Shown: positions 61,603-64,000 of the stretch, in pieces
How positions within the stretch are numbered: position 1 is the first letter of the stretch
How the letters are laid out: each line of letters begins with the position of its first letter
NCBI RefSeq assembly: GCF_048544455.1
Contig: NC_133526.1
Location: forward strand, 62,001-126,000
Reading direction: 5' to 3'
DNA: 64,000 nt
DNA from: Silene latifolia
Lineage: Eukaryota > Streptophyta > Magnoliopsida > Caryophyllales > Caryophyllaceae
Notes under the pieces: model-generated
Told to the model about the DNA's origin: nothing
Seen by the model: the letters and a program-made list of their open reading frames with translations, nothing else
Database searches by the model: none
Program-made: the position numbers and the translations under genes

Positions 61603-62419
61603 CTTAGTCTTTCCGCCACTTTCGTGCTGTTCTGGCGATTGAGGTACTCGGTCTCCATGAGTAGTCGAGTCTTGGGTGCGTGCTGTGCTGGCGCACGTCG
61701 AATCGGGATGTACACCCGAGAATCTGCAGATTTAGACTAGGACCGTATTATTATCGTAGTCCTACCCGGGGAAATTATAGTCTAAGAGTGATAAATGTCT
61801 TGCATTATTTGGATGGTTACTTTGGTCATATCTCCTTGAAATACGTGCTCGTGGCTAAGTGGCCGTGTCTGCTATCTTGTCTTTCATATTATTTAATTGT
61901 CTCACATGAACAGTTTAACCGTCATCATGCTAATGTTGATCTATCTCGTTCCATCTCATTTAATCACCATGTTTAAACATAAACTTGACATCCCTATTTT
62001 TGTAAGAGTCTTACATGACTTACCTGTTTTAGTTCTTTGTTATTTTCGTTTCGACATTTTGTGGCTGGGAGAACCTTGAGTTACTCCCCACTGACTGTGG
62101 CGTTCATGTTTACATGAATGACAGGTATTAGTGATGCATTCTTGGGGTGAAGACATGTGTGAGCTAGCGAGCACTTCGGCCTAGTAGTTGGTTTATTAGG
62201 ATTGTTTAGACCTACCTTTTATTGTATTGTCATTCGAGGGATATATTTTCCCTCACCTCGACTATCACGTTTGTATAATTTAAAATCTTTATTTCCGCAC
62301 TCTTTATTTATGTTTTGGATTTTGGTTGAACCCGCGGTTTAAATTTTAAAAGTTTCAAAAATTCCCTAAAATTCTGTATTTTATTAGTTATATTTTCCGC
62401 TTTATCGCGGGGTGTCGCA

Positions 62420-64000
62420 GTTGGTATCAGAGCCTATGTTGCTCCCGACGCACACACGTGTACCCCAAATTTAAATTTGAACTTGACCTTGAATAATGAA
62501 TGAGAGATGGGTAGACTTAAGGACCTAAGGTGGTAGTCTATAGTGTATTTGCTATTTGTTAGGTTCTAACATGTTTGTTGATTGTCATTTAATATTTGTT
62601 GTGCCTTTGGATCATGACCGTGAACTTACAATATGGTGATCAAGAGTTGGTGCCTATTACTGAGGATTGAAGATTGTTCAACCTTTGAAGAACGCTTCTA
62701 CTTCCATGAAAATGTATCTCATTCTTTGTGTACCATGCCATGTTCTTCACTTCTTAATGCTTATTCCTTCTTCTAAATCCTCTTTTCTTTTCCCTTGTAA
62801 GTCACTCTTGTATCCCCTAACTTGTCCTTTGTTCATTGCTAATCCTCCCTTAACGCCTTTTGATGGTATTATTTCTTTTGAGTAATGTTGATCTTGGTTG
62901 GAAAATTTGACTTTTGTGGAAAGTTTGTGATGTTAGAAATACTTAGGTAGTGGATGAGACACACTTGGTGGTTCTAATACCTAGATCTTTAATAAAGTGA
63001 GTATATTTGATTGGTGGATTTTGTGTGTCAAGTGTGAGTTGCATTTGTTACTAAGGTTATAGAACTTGGCTTTGTGGTTTATGTTTGTGGTTTGTAAGGC
63101 TTGGTAAGTGTAGTGAGACGTGTCTTGGGATACTAGTGTTTAGTTCTTGATATAAAATGGATGGAATTGAATGGTGGATTTGAGGATATAGGTTTGACTA
63201 AGTAAGTCGAGTTTATAATTGACTTTCGTAATCACTTTGGACATGAGAGCTTGATAATGTATATGTGACCAAATGAGAAAAGCTAATGGTGGGATTATTA
63301 GTTGGTCTAAGTGAGTGATTTTGATTTCTACTTGAGGTATGGTACGAAAGTGAGACTAAGCTACATGGTCGGAAAGTCTTAGCACTTGTTTTAGTAACTA
63401 GAAAGGGTAATGGTATGGTTGACACCAATTGTTAGGTTAAAGAACATGGTTTCAATTTATGGTTTTCGGAACTTTGAGGTGGTAAAGTGTTGTTACATTT
63501 AAGACCTTGTTTCTTGGGAATGTTGTGATTATAAGTTTTGTTGTTAGGAAGTTTCATAACCGCTTAGAATGACGTTGCTGTTTGAAGTTTGAGTACTTGG
63601 CATTTCCTTGTTGTCTAGTTCCCTTCTTCTTTGATCATAAGCGTTACCGTTCATACCTCTCTTCCTCGCTTCATCTTGCTTCTCCCTTAAGTTTGATTCT
63701 AGTGACCTATAAAAACTCTACCTTTGACATTCCTATTGTTTTGACTTCAATTCTTACCTCTACGATGCTCATCATAGCTCTTTGTGTTGGTTAAGTTTGA
63801 ACTCTCTTAGCTTACTTTTTATTTATGTTGTCTAAATTGCCTTTCATTTTATATAATGTTTAACTTTCAAGCTACCATTGTTGTTTCGTCTTTAAAAGTT
63901 TATGTTACTTTTACCAAACCTTACCTATTATAAAAATTTTGAAAATGAAAATTTGATTTAATTCCACATTCGTTCCTTGAGTATAGACTTCTTTATCATG
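62420..64000 (+). other. Internal leader of the third LTR element
   Basis: Begins with the tRNA-Met primer site (62421-62434). No recognisable gag, protease or other coding region is seen up to the window end; small frames show no family signature. Confidence 0.55.

Larger units (their letters stand above)
59010..62419 (+). repeat. 5' LTR of the third LTR element
   Basis: A 3,410-bp block from TGTAACACCC to GGGTGTCGCA, followed by a primer site. The partner LTR lies beyond the window, so target duplication and age cannot be read. Confidence 0.75.
59010..64000 (+). mobile_element. Third LTR retrotransposon with 3.4-kb LTR, partial (runs off window)
   Basis: The LTR begins TGTAACACCCGCG at 59010 and ends CGGGGTGTCGCA at 62419 (3,410 bp), with short inverted ends. 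Two bases later TGGTATCAGAGCC, the tRNA-Met primer site, marks the start of the internal region. From 62432 to the window end no gag is visible, so it has a long untranslated leader or an unrecognised early part. The LTR contains a (TTA)n run and a 34-bp tandem array. Very long LTRs are typical of some Ty3/gypsy Tat/Ogre/Retand-type elements, but the family cannot be fixed without pol. State of coding part unknown. Confidence 0.8.

Noticed and set aside
61466-61700. Regularly spaced repeats resembling a CRISPR array
   Set aside because: Spacing is 34 bp with similar, not unique, sequence between cores; it is a tandem array inside an LTR of a plant genome.

Overview
The window is nuclear DNA of a flowering plant. 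Evidence: introns with GT-AG borders, plant-specific genes (HIPP, pectinesterase, plastid NFU, SWC4), a plant-type tRNA-Phe, Ty3/gypsy elements primed by initiator tRNA-Met, and a dense load of MITEs, a Helitron and a CACTA transposon. The MITE style and the many CGGAGTA/TACTCCGT motifs remind me of Caryophyllales, but that is only an impression.

Layout. 1-9.6 kb is gene-poor: a young Ty3/gypsy element on the minus strand (2022-7405, TSD ATATG), a tRNA-Phe(GAA) at 7550-7622, and several MITEs. 9.6-34.6 kb is the gene island. In order it holds a 185-bp MULE-type MITE, a 5'-truncated LINE, a HIPP26-like metal-binding gene (+), a secreted pectinesterase (+), an internally deleted HSP70-17 (HYOU1/Grp170 type) pseudogene (-) head-to-head with an intact SWC4/DMAP1 gene (+), a truncated flotillin-like gene (+), a plastid NFU gene (-) and a complete DEAH-box PRP43-type helicase gene (-). 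Exon phases were checked for HIPP, pectinesterase, SWC4, NFU and PRP43; all five give uninterrupted proteins.

34.6-41.3 kb is repeat-rich: a genomic fragment copied from SWC4, a Helitron 3' end, degenerate tandem repeats, a Stowaway MITE, a 1,250-bp solo LTR, a decayed two-exon gene fragment, and a SINE-like insertion with a 16-bp target duplication.

41.3-50.3 kb is a nest that can be unpacked base by base. A 185-bp MULE-type MITE (TSD TTTTAAGTA) was split by a roughly 3.2-kb Helitron (A|TC ... CTAG|T). The Helitron was then split in its 3' hairpin by a 5.7-kb Ty3/gypsy element (TSD CGTTG). That element carries an inverted piece of its own LTR inside gag. From 51,235 to the end lies a CACTA (En/Spm) transposon with an open TNP2-type transposase (1,091 aa) and a decayed second gene. 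It is interrupted at 59,010 by a third Ty3/gypsy-like element with a 3.4-kb LTR, which runs off the window.

No operon-like cooperation is expected here. The genes serve separate roles: metal binding, cell wall, chromatin remodelling, Fe-S assembly and splicing/ribosome biogenesis. The most distinctive observations are the solved transposon nest, the three equal-length members of the MULE-MITE family, repeated copying of one SWC4 exon/intron segment, and the collapsed HSP70-17 gene.
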